Part shown: one piece after another, positions 6,984 to 16,115 of the stretch
Layout of the letters: every line of letters begins with the position of its first letter
How positions within the stretch are numbered: position 1 is the stretch's first letter
NCBI RefSeq assembly: GCF_007993065.1
Contig: NZ_VOPL01000003.1
Coordinates: 62,001 to 126,000, forward strand
Direction: 5' to 3'
Source: Paracoccus aurantiacus
GTDB taxonomy: Bacteria; Pseudomonadota; Alphaproteobacteria; Rhodobacterales; Rhodobacteraceae
DNA length: 64,000 bases
Translations under genes and position numbers: made by a program
Notes under the pieces: model-generated
Seen by the model: only the letters and a program-made list of their open reading frames with translations
Databases searched by the model: none
Told to the model about the DNA's origin: nothing

Positions 6984-8360
6984 ATGAATACTGAATACCG
7001 CAGGCCGCGTCGCGGCCAGAAACCCCGCCCGCAGGCGCAACGTGCGCCGCGCGAGGCCAATGTAAACGCCCGCCGCGCCCCCGCGCGCGAACCGGTGACA
7101 ACCGGCCCCTTCGCCGATATGGGCATTGATCCCCGCATCAACGCCAACCTCGCCCCAATGGGCCTGACAGAGCCGACGCCGATCCAGGCGAAGGCCATCC
7201 CGCATATCGTGCAAGGCACTGATATCCTTGGACTTGCCCAGACCGGAACCGGCAAGACGGCGGCCTTTTCGCTGCCCATGCTGACCCGGCTGATCGCCCA
7301 TGGCCGCAAGCCCGATCCGCGGTCCTGCCGCGCCCTGATCCTCGCGCCCACGCGCGAACTGGCAACCCAGATCGCGACCTCGGTCGAAAGCTTCGCCGAG
7401 GGCACCCCGATCCGCGCCTTCCGCGTTGTCGGAGGTGCCTCGATCAATGTGCAGATTCAACGACTTGAGCGTGGCGTTGACGTTCTGATCGCAACGCCGG
7501 GCCGTCTGATCGACCTGCTGGATCGCAATGCCGTGGACCTGTCCAAGACCGAATATCTGGTTCTGGACGAGGCCGACCAGATGCTGGATATCGGCTTTAT
7601 CCACGCCCTGCGCCGCATCGCCCGCACCCTGCCGAAAACCCGGCAAACGCTGCTGTTTTCGGCCACCATGCCGAAGCTGATGGAAGAACTGGCCGACACC
7701 TATCTGACCAACGCCGTCCGCGTTCAGGCAAACCCGCCGGGCCGCCCCGCCGACAAGATCGATCAGGGCGTCCATTTCGTCAATCAGGGCGACAAGGCCA
7801 GCCTGCTGGCCGAATACATGTCCAAGCATCCGGGCGAATTGGCCATTGTCTTCGGTCGCACCAAATACGGGTCCGAGAAACTGGCCAAGCTGCTGGAAAA
7901 ATGGGGCTTTTCGGTCGCGGCAATCCACGGCAACAAGTCGCAGGGCCAGCGTGAGCGCGCCCTTGCCGGCTTCCGCGAAGGCAAGACGCAGGTGCTGGTT
8001 GCGACCGACGTGGCCGCGCGTGGGCTGGACATTCCGGAAGTCGCGCATGTCTATAACTACGACCTGCCGAACGTGCCGGAAAACTATGTCCACCGCATCG
8101 GGCGCACCGCCCGCGCCGGTCGCGATGGCCGCGCCGTGGCCTTCTGCGCGCCGGGCGAAATCGGCGAATTGCGCGATATCGAAAAGGCCATCAAGGCGCA
8201 GATCCCGGTCATCGGTGGTGAACCGCCAGTCGAGCGGAAGGCCCACCCGCAGGGCCGCGGTCGCGGTGGTCAGAAGCCCCGTCAGGGTGGCGAGGGCGCA
8301 CCGCAGAAGCGCCCCTCGCGCCGTCCTTCGCGCAGGCCGAAAGCCGAACAGAAGGGCTGA
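6984..8360 (+). CDS. DEAD-box ATP-dependent RNA helicase (RhlE-like)
   Basis: A 458-residue RNA helicase with all core motifs: Q motif PTPIQ, Walker A AQTGTGKT (85-92), motif Ia PTRELA, DEAD (195-198), SAT in FSATMPK, RGLDIPEV and motif VI HRIGRTARAGR. The last ~70 residues are a basic, Gly/Arg/Lys-rich tail expected to bind RNA. It probably acts in ribosome assembly or mRNA decay. ATG at 6984 follows TAAG; an in-frame GTG at 6975 is an alternative start. The gene ends at a strong bidirectional terminator shared with the convergent exporter gene. Confidence 0.93.
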   Translation: MNTEYRRPRRGQKPRPQAQRAPREANVNARRAPAREPVTTGPFADMGIDPRINANLAPMGLTEPTPIQAKAIPHIVQGTDILGLAQTGTGKTAAFSLPMLTRLIAHGRKPDPRSCRALILAPTRELATQIATSVESFAEGTPIRAFRVVGGASINVQIQRLERGVDVLIATPGRLIDLLDRNAVDLSKTEYLVLDEADQMLDIGFIHALRRIARTLPKTRQTLLFSATMPKLMEELADTYLTNAVRVQANPPGRPADKIDQGVHFVNQGDKASLLAEYMSKHPGELAIVFGRTKYGSEKLAKLLEKWGFSVAAIHGNKSQGQRERALAGFREGKTQVLVATDVAARGLDIPEVAHVYNYDLPNVPENYVHRIGRTARAGRDGRAVAFCAPGEIGELRDIEKAIKAQIPVIGGEPPVERKAHPQGRGRGGQKPRQGGEGAPQKRPSRRPSRRPKAEQKG

Positions 8361-8377
8361 TCGCGCGCAGAAAAACC

Positions 8378-8409
8378 AAACGCCGCCGAAGATTTTCGGC
8401 GGCGTTTTT
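8378..8409 (+). terminator. Bidirectional Rho-independent terminator
   Basis: A perfect 13-bp stem AAACGCCGCCGAA (8378-8390) / TTCGGCGGCGTTT (8395-8407) with a GATT loop. It is flanked by A-rich sequence on the left and T-rich on the right, so it can stop both the helicase (+) and the MFS exporter (-) transcripts. Confidence 0.9.
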
Positions 8410-8413
8410 CGTT

Positions 8414-9601
8414 TCAGATCAGCCGCAACCGTGGCAAAGACAGCGCCGCCGTCGCCCATGCCAGCAGGGCGCATAGCGCAATGGCAGGGATCATGGTCGT
8501 GGGCGTATTGTCCATGAACGGCCCGACAATCGCGATCATTATTCCGCCCGTCAGCATCTGGAACGTGCCCCCGATGGATGACGCAAGCCCGGCAATATCC
8601 GGGTGCGGGTCCAGCGACATGACCATCGCCGTAGGCATGACCAGCCCCAGAAACGCATAGGCCACGAACAGCCCCGCCATCACGACGGGCAGCGACGCAA
8701 AGCCTGACCACACTATGGCGGTCAAAAACACCATGACGCCCGCAAAGCCGGTAATCGCCAGCGAAATCACCCGCTCCATCCCGAAGCGCTGCGCCAGCCG
8801 CGCCGCGAATTGCGAAGCGGTGAAAAAGCCGATCGCGTTGACGGCAAAAGCCAACGAGAACTGCATCTCGGTCAGGCCGAAATGCTTGGTGTAAACAAAG
8901 CTCGCCGTTGACAGGAACACGAAGAAGCTGGCCATCCCGAACCCGCCGATCATGGTCAGCCCCATGAAGCGCCGGTCGGTCAGCAGGCGGCGGGCACCCG
9001 CCAACATCACCTGCAGCCTAACCGGCTGGCGCTGATCGGGGGCCAGTGTTTCCGGCAGGACAAACAGGATCAGGCCAAGGCTCAGGAAGGCTGCGACCGC
9101 AAGGACGGCGAAGATCTCTCGCCAGCCGCCCCATTGCATGACCAGCGATCCGGTCAGCGGCGCAAGCATGGGCGAGATCGCGATGACGATCATCACCGCA
9201 GCCATCATCCTTGCCGCAGCCGGTCCCGTCGCCAGATCGCGGATGACGGCGCGCGGCACGGCCATAAGCGTCGCGGCCCCCAGGCCCTGCACACCGCGCG
9301 CCAGGATCAGCCAGCCGATGCTGGGCGCCATCGCCGCCGCGACGGTGCCGATCAGAAAGATCGTGACGCCAAGGATCAGCGGCTTTTTGCGGCCAATCGC
9401 GTCAGCCATCGGGCCATAGATCATCTGCGCGAAGCCAAAGACGATGAAATAGGATGTCAGCGTGCGCGCGGCACCGGCCTCGGTCGTGCCAAGGTCGTTC
9501 GCCACCTGCGGCAGCGCAGGCAGATACATGTCGATCGCAAAGGGACCGACGGCGGAAAGAAGACCCAGAATAAGGGCCATGCGGAACATGGGGTCACGCA
9601 T
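8414..9601 (-). CDS. Bcr/CflA-type multidrug efflux MFS transporter
   Basis: A 395-residue, 12-helix major facilitator of the Bcr/CflA drug-resistance subfamily in the inner membrane. Diagnostic features are the TM1 segment AIDMYLPALPQVA near residue 22, the loop 2-3 motif GPMADAIGRKKPL and the RGVQGLGAA motif in TM4. I start it at ATG 9601 (MRDPMFRMAL), which gives the normal family length; ATG 9651 in the same frame would add 17 residues of no clear function. It is divergent from tdk. Exported drugs or metabolites are unknown. Confidence 0.88.
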   Translation of the reverse strand: MRDPMFRMALILGLLSAVGPFAIDMYLPALPQVANDLGTTEAGAARTLTSYFIVFGFAQMIYGPMADAIGRKKPLILGVTIFLIGTVAAAMAPSIGWLILARGVQGLGAATLMAVPRAVIRDLATGPAAARMMAAVMIVIAISPMLAPLTGSLVMQWGGWREIFAVLAVAAFLSLGLILFVLPETLAPDQRQPVRLQVMLAGARRLLTDRRFMGLTMIGGFGMASFFVFLSTASFVYTKHFGLTEMQFSLAFAVNAIGFFTASQFAARLAQRFGMERVISLAITGFAGVMVFLTAIVWSGFASLPVVMAGLFVAYAFLGLVMPTAMVMSLDPHPDIAGLASSIGGTFQMLTGGIMIAIVGPFMDNTPTTMIPAIALCALLAWATAALSLPRLRLI

Positions 9602-9779
9602 CGGATAAGCCTGATATTTATGTATAGATAAAGGCAGCGCAGAATCGCGCATGAAAGGGAAACCGCCGCCGCCGATGATGAGCTTTTGCCTGCCCGATCC
9701 GGAAATGGCAATCCGAGGCTGTCGCTGCGGCAGTAAATCGCCCGCTTGATGCGTCCTTCCGGCAACGCTATCTGGCGAT

Positions 9780-10352
9780 ATGGCCAAGCTGTATTTCCAT
9801 TATTCGACGATGAACGCCGGCAAAAGCACGCTGCTTCTGCAGGCGAGCTACAACTATCGCGAGCGGGGGATGGAAACGCTGCTGTTGATCGCCTCGCTGG
9901 ATGATCGCGCAGGTCCGGGCGTCATCGGCTCGCGGATCGGGATTTCGGCTGAAGCGACAGCCTTCGGTCCCGACGAGGATCTGTTCGCGCTTATCAGCAA
10001 CGATCCGCGCGACCTTGCCTGCGTCTTTCTGGACGAGGCGCAGTTTCTGTCCAAGGCTCAGGTCTGGCAGCTTGCCCGCGTCGCGGATGATCTGGGCATC
10101 CCGGTCATGGCCTACGGGCTGCGTGTCGATTTCCGGGGCGAGCTGTTCCCCGGCTCCGCCGCGTTGCTGGCCCTGGCGGACGATATGCGAGAGGTCCGCA
10201 CCATCTGCTTCTGCGGGCGCAAGGCCACCATGGTGATCCGGCGCGGCCCGGACGGTCGCGCCGTCACCGACGGAGATCAGGTGCAGGTCGGCGGCAACGA
10301 AACCTATCTGTCGCTGTGCCGCCGCCACTGGCGCGAAGCGGTGGGTGCCTGA
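9780..10352 (+). CDS. tdk: Thymidine kinase
   Basis: A 190-residue type II thymidine kinase of the salvage pathway, phosphorylating thymidine to dTMP. Motifs: P-loop STMNAGKST near residues 9-17, Walker B-like FLDEAQF near 83-89, GLRVDFRGE, and a zinc-binding set with CFCG and a later Cys in the LCRRHW region. Length is normal. There is no strong Shine-Dalgarno before ATG 9780. It is divergent from the MFS exporter, sharing a 178-bp spacer. Confidence 0.95.
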   Translation: MAKLYFHYSTMNAGKSTLLLQASYNYRERGMETLLLIASLDDRAGPGVIGSRIGISAEATAFGPDEDLFALISNDPRDLACVFLDEAQFLSKAQVWQLARVADDLGIPVMAYGLRVDFRGELFPGSAALLALADDMREVRTICFCGRKATMVIRRGPDGRAVTDGDQVQVGGNETYLSLCRRHWREAVGA

Positions 10353-10373
10353 AAATCCGACGAATTGCTTGCC

Positions 10374-10416
10374 GTGACGTCACTTCCCTGCCAGTTTCAC
10401 AGGCAGGGAGGCAGGG
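10374..10416 (+). promoter_or_regulatory. Palindrome and hairpin over the DUF2270 ribosome binding site
   Basis: Two adjacent signals. First, a 10-bp perfect palindrome GTGACGTCAC at 10374-10383. Second, an 8-bp hairpin TCCCTGCC (10385-10392) / GGCAGGGA (10402-10409) with a 9-nt loop. The 3' arm is part of a tandem GGCAGGGA-GGCAGGGA that supplies the Shine-Dalgarno of the next gene, so the stem would hide part of it. No T-run follows, so it is not a standard terminator. Confidence 0.5.
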
Positions 10417-11091
10417 ATGGACGGGGACCGCACGTCGCGCAAAAAGCTCGACCCGGCAGAGATCGGCGCGATCGCGCATCTGTACCGGGGTGAGGTCTAT
10501 CGCTCGACCGTCTGGCGCACGCTGCTGGACACCTCGACCAACTGGTCGGTGGTCACGCTGGGGGTCGCTTTGTCGATCACCTATTCCTCGCCACAGGCAT
10601 CGCCGCTGCCGTTGGTGCTGGTCGGCATCCTGATCATCTTCTTCCTCATGCTGGAGGCGCGGCGCTACCGCTATTTCAACGTCTGGCGCGCCCGTTGCCG
10701 CTGGATGGAGTTGCATTTTTTCGCACCCATGCTGAAGGAAGGCGACCTGCATCTGGAAGATCACTGGCAGGACAGGCTGGCCGACGACTATCTGCATCCC
10801 CGCTATCACGTCAGCATGTGGACGGCGATCGGGCGGCGCATCAGACGCAACTATTTCTGGATTCTGCTGATCCAGACGGCGGCCTATCTGGGCAAGCTGA
10901 TCGTGCATCCGACACCGCTGGAATCGCGCGCGCAATTGCTGGAACGTGCGGCCATCGGCCCTGTGCCGGGCTGGATCGTGCTGGCCCTGGGCGGGCTGTA
11001 CTGCCTGTCATGGGGCGTCATCGCGATCATCAGCGAGCGCGAGAACAAGCGCCGCGCCCAAAGGCGCCGCGACCCCTTGGGCATGGGCTAG
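10417..11091 (+). CDS. DUF2270 integral membrane protein
   Basis: A 224-residue inner-membrane protein of the DUF2270 family. It shows the family's conserved opening GEVYRSTVWRTLLDTSTNW and the LEARRYRYFNVWRARCRW segment after the second helix. Four hydrophobic segments lie near residues 43-58, 63-80, 147-165 and 190-210, with a basic C-terminal tail. The family's function is unknown. The ATG at 10417 has a strong tandem GGCAGGGA Shine-Dalgarno that may be masked by a hairpin. It ends 2 bp from the convergent START-domain gene, with no terminator between. Confidence 0.85.
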   Translation: MDGDRTSRKKLDPAEIGAIAHLYRGEVYRSTVWRTLLDTSTNWSVVTLGVALSITYSSPQASPLPLVLVGILIIFFLMLEARRYRYFNVWRARCRWMELHFFAPMLKEGDLHLEDHWQDRLADDYLHPRYHVSMWTAIGRRIRRNYFWILLIQTAAYLGKLIVHPTPLESRAQLLERAAIGPVPGWIVLALGGLYCLSWGVIAIISERENKRRAQRRRDPLGMG

Positions 11092-11093
11092 AC

Positions 11094-11552
11094 CTATCTG
11101 AACATGCCCTCTCGGCGTGAAATGCCGTGATCCAGCCATGTGCGCATCGTCGCCAGCATATAGGACCATCCCATGACGTTCCCATAAGCGAATTTCAGAC
11201 CGTCCGCCGTAGGTTGCCATCCAGTCTCGCTGACCTCGACGCGGGTGCGGCCCGGCGCGATCTCCTCGAAGGTGAAGGTTACGCGGTTGCGTCCATCGCC
11301 CGAAGGATGCCCCCAGTCGAAGACCAGTTTTTCACCAGGCACAGCTTCGATCACCTGCACGTCGAAAGGGCCGGGAAAATCGGCGAACTCCCAGGTGACA
11401 GTCGCGCCGCTCTGCATCACACCTTTTGCGCCAGCCGTCGTGAAATGCTGCTGAAGCTGGTCAGGTTCGGCCACTGCCGCGTAGACCTTGGCGGGCGGAT
11501 GATCGAAGATGCAGAATACCGTGAAATCCATGTCCTTGGCCGTGATCGTCAT
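11094..11552 (-). CDS. SRPBCC/AHSA1-like START-domain protein
   Basis: A 152-residue soluble protein with an AHSA1/polyketide cyclase-like START fold, a family that binds hydrophobic ligands or assists Hsp90-type chaperones. Seen: an N-terminal strand with FDHPPAKVYAAVAEPDQL, the central TWEFADFPGPFDVQVIEA strand region, RVTFTFEEIAPGRTRVEVSE, and a C-terminal amphipathic helix near the end. The start at 11552 is backed by AGGGAG eight bases upstream; a longer frame upstream has no family similarity. Ligand unknown. Confidence 0.82.
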   Translation of the reverse strand: MTITAKDMDFTVFCIFDHPPAKVYAAVAEPDQLQQHFTTAGAKGVMQSGATVTWEFADFPGPFDVQVIEAVPGEKLVFDWGHPSGDGRNRVTFTFEEIAPGRTRVEVSETGWQPTADGLKFAYGNVMGWSYMLATMRTWLDHGISRREGMFR

Positions 11553-11669
11553 CGGTGGCTCCCTCTGCTCACAGTTGCAAGATACATTGGTCCTGCGCGT
11601 TGCGACAGGACAGATCATCGGGTAATCCTATTCTCAAAACAGGCACTCCGCCCAAAGACAGGCACATCC

Positions 11670-12812
11670 ATGCGCGCAGTAATTCCCGCCCTTCTCGCCC
11701 TTCTTCTGCCCTTGCAGGCGGCTGCTTTCGACACAACCGCCCGCTCGGCCTGGGTGTATGATGTGGGTACCGGCACGGTGCTGCTGGAAAAGAACGCGGA
11801 CCAGCCCATCCCGCCCGCATCAATGTCAAAGCTGATGACCGTCTATATGCTGTTCGAGGCCGTGCGCGATGGTCGCCTGCAAATGGACACCCGCCTGCCC
11901 GTGTCCACGAAGGCGCGGCAGATGCAGGGCTCGACCATGTTCCTGAACGAACGCGACCGCCCCACGGTCGAGGAGCTTATAAAGGGCATCATCGTGCTGT
12001 CCGGCAATGACGCCTGCGTCGTCGTCGCCGAAGGCTTGGCCGGGACCGAGGAAGCCTTTGCCCGCCAGATGAACGACCGGGCGAAATCGCTGGGGATGAC
12101 GCAATCGCATTTCGCCAACGCCTCCGGCTGGCCGGACCCGAACCACGTCATGTCGGCGCATGACCTCGGCATTCTGGCAGAACATCTGGTCGAGGATTTC
12201 CCCGAGCTTTACAAGTATTTCGCGATCACCGAATTTCCGTTCGACAATCGTGCGCCCGCCAATCGCCATAACCGCAACCCGCTTCTGAAGCTTGGTATCG
12301 GGGCGGACGGGCTTAAAACAGGCCACACGCAGGAAGCCGGATATGGGTTGGTCGGGTCCGCTGTTCAGGGTGACCGCCGGGTGATCTTTGTCGTCACCGG
12401 ATTGGACACCGAAAAGGCGAGGGCTGAGGAGGCAGAGCGGATTACCGCATGGGCCTTTCGCGACTTTACGATGAAAGAAGTCGTGCCGCAGGGCGAAACA
12501 GTCGCCTCGGTCCCTGTCTGGCTGGGGTCTAAATCGCAGGTCGCGCTGACCACGCAGAACGGGTTGAACGTGCTGATGCCCATCGGCGCGGAATCGGGTG
12601 TCACCGCCGAGGCGGTCTTTACCGGCCCGATCGAGGCCCCGGTCGCGAAAGGCGCCCAGCTTGGCACCCTGCAGATCCAGATCCCCGGCGTCGGCCCTGC
12701 CAATGTGCCGCTGGTCGCCGCCGAAGAAATCACCGCGGCGGGCTTTGTCGGGCGCATGAAGGGTGCTGCGATGCGCCTAGGCGGCGAGGCGTGGACCGCC
12801 GCGCGGAACTGA
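11670..12812 (+). CDS. D-alanyl-D-alanine carboxypeptidase (DacA/PBP5 type)
   Basis: A 380-residue periplasmic low-molecular-weight penicillin-binding protein that trims the terminal D-Ala of peptidoglycan pentapeptides. A signal peptide covers about residues 1-19 (ending QAAA). Catalytic motifs are all present: SxxK at 51-54 (SMSK), SGN at 111-113 and KTG at 216-218. The C-terminal beta domain and a final amphipathic helix (RMKGAAMRLGG) suit membrane anchoring. It precedes tmk by 8 bp and heads a long overlapping operon (tmk, holB, tatD, MBL, AEC). The start was set at the signal peptide Met. Confidence 0.93.
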   Translation: MRAVIPALLALLLPLQAAAFDTTARSAWVYDVGTGTVLLEKNADQPIPPASMSKLMTVYMLFEAVRDGRLQMDTRLPVSTKARQMQGSTMFLNERDRPTVEELIKGIIVLSGNDACVVVAEGLAGTEEAFARQMNDRAKSLGMTQSHFANASGWPDPNHVMSAHDLGILAEHLVEDFPELYKYFAITEFPFDNRAPANRHNRNPLLKLGIGADGLKTGHTQEAGYGLVGSAVQGDRRVIFVVTGLDTEKARAEEAERITAWAFRDFTMKEVVPQGETVASVPVWLGSKSQVALTTQNGLNVLMPIGAESGVTAEAVFTGPIEAPVAKGAQLGTLQIQIPGVGPANVPLVAAEEITAAGFVGRMKGAAMRLGGEAWTAARN

Positions 12813-12820
12813 CGGGCCGC

Positions 12821-13417
12821 ATGTTCATCAGCTTCGAAGGTATAGACGGCAGCGGCAAGTCCACGCAGGCGCGAATGCTGGCCGAAGCCCTGCTTGCCGA
12901 GGGCCAAGAGGTGGTGCTGACGCGCGAGCCGGGCGGGTCGGACGGCGCAGAAGCGATCCGTCGCCTGCTGGTCGAAGGCGGCACTGACCGCTGGTCGGCG
13001 GAAACCGAGATCCTGCTGTTCAACGCCGCCCGCCGCGACCATCTGGAACGCACCATCCGCCCGGCGCTGGAACGAGGCGCGACCGTCATCACCGACCGCT
13101 TCGCCGATTCCACGCGGGTCTATCAGGGCGTGACGCGGGGCGATCTGTCGGCCACGGTCGAAGCCCTGCACAAGCTGATGATCGGGATTGAGCCCGACCG
13201 GACTTTCGTGATCGACATTGACCCGGCGGAAGGGCTGGCACGCGGCGTGGCACGTGGCGGCACCGAAGACCGCTTCGAATCCATGGGCCTCGGCTTTCAG
13301 GAAAAGCTGCGTGCGGGCTTTGCCGATCTCGCTGCCGCCCATCCCACGCGCGTCCGCATCATCGACGGCAGTGGCGCGCCCGTGGACGTCGCCGCGCGTG
13401 TCCGGGCTGCATTATGA
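12821..13417 (+). CDS. tmk: Thymidylate kinase
   Basis: A 198-residue dTMP kinase making dTDP for DNA synthesis. It begins MFISFEGIDGSGKST, combining the family N-terminus and P-loop, followed by the DR(F/Y) segment DRFADSTRVYQG and the LID-like GGTEDRFES region. ATG 12821 gives the standard N-terminus; a GTG at 12791 in frame would add ten residues. The stop overlaps holB (ATGA), the usual tmk-holB pairing in alphaproteobacteria. Confidence 0.95.
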   Translation: MFISFEGIDGSGKSTQARMLAEALLAEGQEVVLTREPGGSDGAEAIRRLLVEGGTDRWSAETEILLFNAARRDHLERTIRPALERGATVITDRFADSTRVYQGVTRGDLSATVEALHKLMIGIEPDRTFVIDIDPAEGLARGVARGGTEDRFESMGLGFQEKLRAGFADLAAAHPTRVRIIDGSGAPVDVAARVRAAL

Positions 13418-14505
13418 GCGATGATACCCCCGAATCCGACCGCGTCCCCGGCGCGCCGCATCCGCGCCATGCACGCGCGGTCATCGGGCACGATCAAGCG
13501 GCGGCGGATTTCCTGGCCTCCGCCGATGCGCATCGTCTGCACCACGCCTGGCTGATTACGGGGCCGCGCGGGGTCGGCAAGGCGACGCTGGCCTGGCAGA
13601 TCGCGCGCTGGCTGCTGGCCGATGGTGCGCCCGGCGACCTGACCATTCCGGCAGATGATCCTTTCGCCCGCCGCGTGGCCGCGCTTTCCGAACCGCGCCT
13701 GCATCTGGTCCGTCGTGGCTTCGACGACAAAACCGGGCGGCTGAAGGCGGAGATCGGCGTCGATGACATCCGTGCGCTGCTGTCCTTCTTTCACATGAGC
13801 GCGGCAGAGGGTGGCCGCCGTGTCGCTATTGTCGATGCCGCCGATGACATGAACACGGCCGCCGCCAACGCATTGCTGAAAATGCTGGAGGAGCCGCCGA
13901 AGGCGGGCATCATCCTGCTGATCTCCCACCAGCCCGCACGCCTGCTACCCACCATCCGCTCGCGCTGCCGAGAGCTGCGACTGTCCCCGCTGTCGCCAGA
14001 GGATATGACCCGCGTGCTTGCCCCCCTTGGCGTCGATGCCGGGGCCGAGGCGCTGGCGGCTTTGTCAGGCGGATCGGTGGGGGAAGCGCTGCGGCTTGAC
14101 GGTCAGGACGGGCTGAAGGTCTATGCCCAGATCGTTGACCTGTTCGCCACCCTGCCTCGCTTTGACCGCCAGAAGGCGCGCGATCTGGCCGAAGGTGCCG
14201 CAGGGCGCGCGACCGCCGACGGCGATCCCTTCGATCTGCGCATCACCCTGCTGGACCGCTTCCTGACCCGCCTTGCGCGCGCCGGACTGTTGGGCGCACC
14301 GATCCCCGAAGCCGCCAGGGGAGAGGCCGATCTGATGGTGCGGCTGTGCCCCGATGGCCGCGCGGCGCGCATCTGGGCGGGCGCGCAGGCGGAACTGTCG
14401 GCGCGGGCGCGGACGGGTCGGGCGGTCAACCTTGACCCTGCGGCGCTGGTGATGGATATGCTGATCCAACTGGCCGGGTTGGCCCCGGCACATGCGAAAG
14501 CCTGA
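13414..14505 (+). CDS. holB: DNA polymerase III subunit delta prime
   Basis: A 363-residue AAA+-like clamp-loader subunit of the replicative polymerase. Seen: P-loop-like GPRGVGKATLAW near residue 50, the sensor/DEADxM-like VDAADDMNTAAANALLKMLEEPP with the arginine-proximal serine-rich RSRCREL motif (usual SRC motif), and a C-terminal helical oligomerisation region. It overlaps tmk by 4 bp and is followed by tatD after 3 bp, a conserved alphaproteobacterial order. Confidence 0.93.
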   Translation: MSDDTPESDRVPGAPHPRHARAVIGHDQAAADFLASADAHRLHHAWLITGPRGVGKATLAWQIARWLLADGAPGDLTIPADDPFARRVAALSEPRLHLVRRGFDDKTGRLKAEIGVDDIRALLSFFHMSAAEGGRRVAIVDAADDMNTAAANALLKMLEEPPKAGIILLISHQPARLLPTIRSRCRELRLSPLSPEDMTRVLAPLGVDAGAEALAALSGGSVGEALRLDGQDGLKVYAQIVDLFATLPRFDRQKARDLAEGAAGRATADGDPFDLRITLLDRFLTRLARAGLLGAPIPEAARGEADLMVRLCPDGRAARIWAGAQAELSARARTGRAVNLDPAALVMDMLIQLAGLAPAHAKA

Positions 14506-14508
14506 CCG

Positions 14509-15315
14509 ATGCCCTATCCCGATGCCGGCAAGGCGGTCCCTGTCGTGGACAGCCATTGCCATCTCGACTTCCCCGATTTCGATGGCGAGCGTGATGCGCT
14601 GATCGACCGCGCCCGCGCCGCCGGCGTGGGTCGCATGGTCACCATCTGCACCCGCCTGCGCAACGAACCCGGCGTGCGCGCCATCGCCGAAACCCATGAC
14701 GGCGTCTTCTATGCCGCCGGCACCCATCCGATGAGCGTGGCGGACGAACCCATGGTCAGCGTCGATGAACTCGTGGCGCTTGCCGCCCATCCGAAATTCG
14801 TCGGCATCGGGGAAACCGGGCTTGATTACCATTACACTGCCGACAGCGCTGCCGCGCAGCAGGACAGCCTGCGCATCCATATCGAGGCCGCGCGCCAGAC
14901 CCGCCTGCCGCTGATCATCCATGCCCGCGACGCCGATGATGACATGGCCCGCATCCTGACCGAGGAGCACCGCGCAGGCGCATATACTTGCGTCATGCAC
15001 TGCTTCAGCTCTGGCCCGGCACTGGCGCAGGCGGCGCTGGATCTGGGGTTTTATCTGTCCATGTCCGGGATCGCGGCATTTCCCCGTTCGACCGAGTTGC
15101 GCGACATTTTCAAGGCCGCGCCGCTGGACCGCATTCTGGTCGAAACCGACGCCCCATATCTTGCCCCGCCGCCACACCGCGGTCGCCGGAACGAACCGGC
15201 TTTCGTCACCCGCACCGCCGCCGTCGGTGCGGAACTGTTCGGCATGTCCTACGCCGATTTCGCGGCCCAAACCTCGGCCAATTTCGACCGGCTGTTCTGG
15301 AAGGCCGCCGCATGA
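14509..15315 (+). CDS. tatD: TatD-family metal-dependent DNase
   Basis: A 268-residue TIM-barrel hydrolase. Metal ligands and family signatures are visible: DSHCHLDF near residues 15-22, GETGLDYHY near 102-110, IHARDADDDM, MHCFSS and ETDAPYLAPPPHRGRRNEP at the C-terminal end of the barrel. Members act as 3'-5' DNA exonucleases or D-aminoacyl-tRNA deacylases. It sits between holB and an MBL-fold gene, overlapping the latter's start by 4 bp. Confidence 0.93.
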   Translation: MPYPDAGKAVPVVDSHCHLDFPDFDGERDALIDRARAAGVGRMVTICTRLRNEPGVRAIAETHDGVFYAAGTHPMSVADEPMVSVDELVALAAHPKFVGIGETGLDYHYTADSAAAQQDSLRIHIEAARQTRLPLIIHARDADDDMARILTEEHRAGAYTCVMHCFSSGPALAQAALDLGFYLSMSGIAAFPRSTELRDIFKAAPLDRILVETDAPYLAPPPHRGRRNEPAFVTRTAAVGAELFGMSYADFAAQTSANFDRLFWKAAA

Positions 15316-16115
15316 TCCGCGTCACCATCCTGGGCTGTGGATCGTCCGGGGGGGTGCCGCGCATTGGTGGGAACTGGGGGGCATGCGATCCCGGCAATCC
15401 CAAGAACCGCCGTCGCCGCTGCGCGATCCTGATCGACAGGATCGGCGATGATGGCATGACACGGGTGCTGGTGGATACCGGCCCCGATCTGGTGCCGCAG
15501 ATGCTGGATGCCGGTGTGACCACCATCGACGCCGTGGTCTGGACACATTCCCACGCCGATCATGTCCACGGCATCGACGACCTGCGTCAGCTTGCCTATA
15601 ACGCCCGCGCCCGTGTGCGGGGCTATGCCGACGCGGCGACCACGGCGCATCTGCGGGGCCGCTTCAACTATATCTTCGAAAGCCCGCCCGGATCGAACTA
15701 TCCCCCCATTGTTGATCTGCACCCTTTCGAGGGTCCGATCACCATTGACGGTGACGGCGGGCCGGTCGAGATCACCCCGTTCACCGTGCCGCACGGCGAG
15801 ATCGAGGCTCTGGGACTGAAAATCCCGACCTCCGGCGGCGGTATCGTCTATCTGCCCGATGTGCAGATGATCCCCGACGAGGCGTGGCAGACCATCGGCA
15901 CGCCCGAGATCTTCATTTGCGACGCCCTGCGCCATGATCCCCATCCCAGCCACGCCCATCTGGCGCTGACGCTGGACTGGCTGGCGCGATCCGGCGCGCC
16001 ACGCGGAGTGCTGACGAATATGCATATCGACCTCGACTACGCCAGAACCGATGCGGAAACGCCCGCAAACGTCACCCCGGCCTTTGACGGGCTGGTGCTG
16101 GAGGCGGTGGAGTGA
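15312..16115 (+). CDS. MBL-fold metallo-hydrolase (PhnP-like)
   Basis: A 267-residue metallo-beta-lactamase fold protein close to the PhnP cyclic phosphodiesterase group. Features: an N-terminal GCGSSGGVPRIG turn, a small Cys/Arg-rich insert (CDPGNPKNRRRRC), metal motif THSHADHVHGIDD, and later metal ligands in TNMHIDLDY. In other alphaproteobacteria this gene follows tatD in the same operon. Its substrate here is unknown, since no phosphonate genes are nearby. Start ATG overlaps the tatD stop; its own stop overlaps the GTG of the transporter gene. Confidence 0.88.
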   Translation: MIRVTILGCGSSGGVPRIGGNWGACDPGNPKNRRRRCAILIDRIGDDGMTRVLVDTGPDLVPQMLDAGVTTIDAVVWTHSHADHVHGIDDLRQLAYNARARVRGYADAATTAHLRGRFNYIFESPPGSNYPPIVDLHPFEGPITIDGDGGPVEITPFTVPHGEIEALGLKIPTSGGGIVYLPDVQMIPDEAWQTIGTPEIFICDALRHDPHPSHAHLALTLDWLARSGAPRGVLTNMHIDLDYARTDAETPANVTPAFDGLVLEAVE

